Of a stretch of 6,763 nt of DNA, positions 6,116 to 6,763 are shown piece by piece. This DNA is from Rhodanobacter sp. (lineage in GTDB: Bacteria; Pseudomonadota; Gammaproteobacteria; Xanthomonadales; Rhodanobacteraceae), in the NCBI GenBank assembly GCA_026193555.1, contig JAPHUU010000088.1:1-6763 (forward strand), given 5' to 3'. Position 1 is the first letter of the stretch; every line of letters starts with the position of its first letter. The notes below the pieces were generated by a model. That model was given only the letters and a program-made list of their open reading frames with translations. It was not told the DNA's origin and ran no database searches. Both the position numbers and the translations under genes were made by a program.

Positions 6116-6598
6116 ATGCAGATTTCCCAGAACTCCGTTGCCGCCTTTCACTACACGCTCACCGACGACAAGGGGCAGGTCATCGACAGCTCCGAAGGGC
6201 GGGACCCGCTGACCTATCTGCACGGCAGTGGGCAGATCGTGCCCGGCCTGGAAAAGCAGATGGAAGGCCGCAAGGTCGGTGACAAGTTCAACGCCGAGGT
6301 GGCTCCCGAGGAAGGTTATGGCGTGCACCACGCCGAGCTGATGCAGGAAGTGCCGAAGTCCGCCTTCCAGGGTGTCGAGGACATTCAGCCTGGCATGCAG
6401 TTCCAGGGCCGCGGCCCGCAGGGCGAAATCAATGTCACCGTAGCCAGGATCGAGGGCGACACCGTGTTCATCGACGGCAACCATCCGCTCGCCGGCCAGA
6501 CCCTGCATTTTGCGATCGAGGTCACCGAAGTGCGTGATGCCAGCGCCGAAGAGCTGGAGCACGGTCATGTGCACGGCGCCGGTGGTCATCAACACTGA
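6116..6598 (+). CDS. slyD: FKBP-type peptidyl-prolyl isomerase, SlyD family
   Basis: A 160-residue cytoplasmic folding helper that catalyses cis-trans isomerisation of Xaa-Pro bonds and, in E. coli, also binds nickel and assists hydrogenase maturation. The FKBP core is formed by residues 1-69 (VIDSSEGRDPLTYLHGSGQ at about 22-40, IVPGLEKQMEG at 41-51) and about 125-140. The insert-in-flap chaperone domain lies between (about 72-122). The C-terminal tail is short but His-rich (His149, 151, 153, 158 and 160) and lacks the cysteines of the longer E. coli tail (196 residues in total), so metal binding is probably retained but reduced. ATG 6116 is preceded at a five-base spacing by GCGAGA (6105-6110) and begins MQISQNSVAAFHYTL, as expected for the family. 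An in-frame upstream extension exists but lies antisense to dacB and is not coding. Confidence 0.95.
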   Translation: MQISQNSVAAFHYTLTDDKGQVIDSSEGRDPLTYLHGSGQIVPGLEKQMEGRKVGDKFNAEVAPEEGYGVHHAELMQEVPKSAFQGVEDIQPGMQFQGRGPQGEINVTVARIEGDTVFIDGNHPLAGQTLHFAIEVTEVRDASAEELEHGHVHGAGGHQH

Positions 6599-6633
6599 TC
6601 TGATCCGTTTCGCTTCGGCAATGGCCCGAACGC

Positions 6634-6670
6634 ATGAAGGCCCGGTGATCTTCTGTCGCCGGGCCTTCAT
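6634..6670. terminator. Perfect 12-bp stem-loop between convergent slyD and pldA
   Basis: ATGAAGGCCCGG at 6634-6645 pairs without mismatch with CCGGGCCTTCAT at 6659-6670 around a 13-base loop. It sits 35 bases after the slyD stop and 14 bases after the pldA stop, so it is placed to act in both directions. Neither side has a T-run, so it is not a canonical intrinsic terminator. It may stabilise 3' ends or stop transcription by another route. Confidence 0.6.
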
Positions 6671-6684
6671 CGTTGGTGGCCGGC

Positions 6685-6763
6685 TCAATACCAGTCGAGC
6701 AGCGAAACGCCCAGGCCCAGGTAGGTGGCGTTGTGGTTGTAGTCGATCAGGCTTTCGCCGTAA
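6685..6763 (-). CDS. pldA: C-terminal end of outer-membrane phospholipase A1 (OMPLA), 5' truncated by window edge
   Basis: The minus strand encodes 25 residues ending in TGA at 6685-6687: YGESLIDYNHNATYLGLG followed by VSLLDWY. The YGESLIDYN motif and the aromatic C-terminal residue match the last beta-strands of PldA, which in E. coli also carries YGESLIDYN near its C-terminus. PldA is a 12-stranded outer-membrane barrel that dimerises with calcium and hydrolyses phospholipids misplaced in the outer leaflet. The active-site residues lie outside the window, so integrity cannot be judged. The final aromatic residue is the usual signal for barrel assembly. Confidence 0.85.
   Translation of the reverse strand, partial: YGESLIDYNHNATYLGLGVSLLDWY

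Noticed and set aside
4983..6212. Roughly 400-codon plus-strand frame opposite dacB
   Set aside because: The dacB reading is secure (STAK, SQN, KTG); the opposite frame is low-complexity and runs into slyD out of frame.

Overview
The window is high-GC, tightly coded DNA with proteobacterial gene content. The PncB, SlyD, PBP4 and phospholipase A sequences, and the weak -35 / extended -10 promoters, look most like the Xanthomonadales (Rhodanobacteraceae or Xanthomonadaceae, Gammaproteobacteria). This placement is inferred from remembered protein sequences, not from a search. The content is chromosomal housekeeping; I see no insertion sequence, integrase, phage gene, CRISPR array, tRNA or rRNA.

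Layout from left to right. Positions 3-92 hold the last 29 codons of an unidentified plus-strand gene. It converges on a minus-strand gene (117-1868) for a seven-transmembrane 7TMR-DISM receptor fused to an intact GGDEF diguanylate cyclase. A gap of about 800 bases follows (1869-2667). It contains a short minus-strand remnant resembling the C-terminus of a cytochrome c, a 12-bp tandem repeat, and a free-standing plus-strand transcription unit: a promoter-like element near 2371-2400, about 120 nt of strongly structured non-coding sequence, and a classic intrinsic terminator ending near 2528. No plus-strand protein gene lies upstream for that terminator to serve, so I call a small RNA. Its last two hairpin loops both carry TCCTCCCC, which recalls the C-rich-loop sRNA sX13 of Xanthomonas.

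Next come pncB (nicotinate phosphoribosyltransferase, NAD salvage) and a glutathione peroxidase-family thiol peroxidase, both on the plus strand. The peroxidase converges with dacB (PBP4, a D-Ala-D-Ala carboxypeptidase/endopeptidase) on the minus strand. dacB is divergent from slyD (FKBP-type prolyl isomerase and metallochaperone) across a 119-bp region holding a good extended -10 for slyD and a -10-like element placed so that dacB mRNA could be leaderless. slyD converges with the C-terminal end of pldA (outer-membrane phospholipase A1), with a perfect 12-bp stem-loop between them.

The genes do not form one pathway: each is a single or near-single transcription unit, with frequent strand changes. 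Themes are second-messenger signalling (cyclase), cofactor salvage (pncB), peroxide defence (gpx) and envelope or protein maintenance (dacB, slyD, pldA). The candidate sRNA is the most interesting element. No wholly new multi-gene system is apparent.
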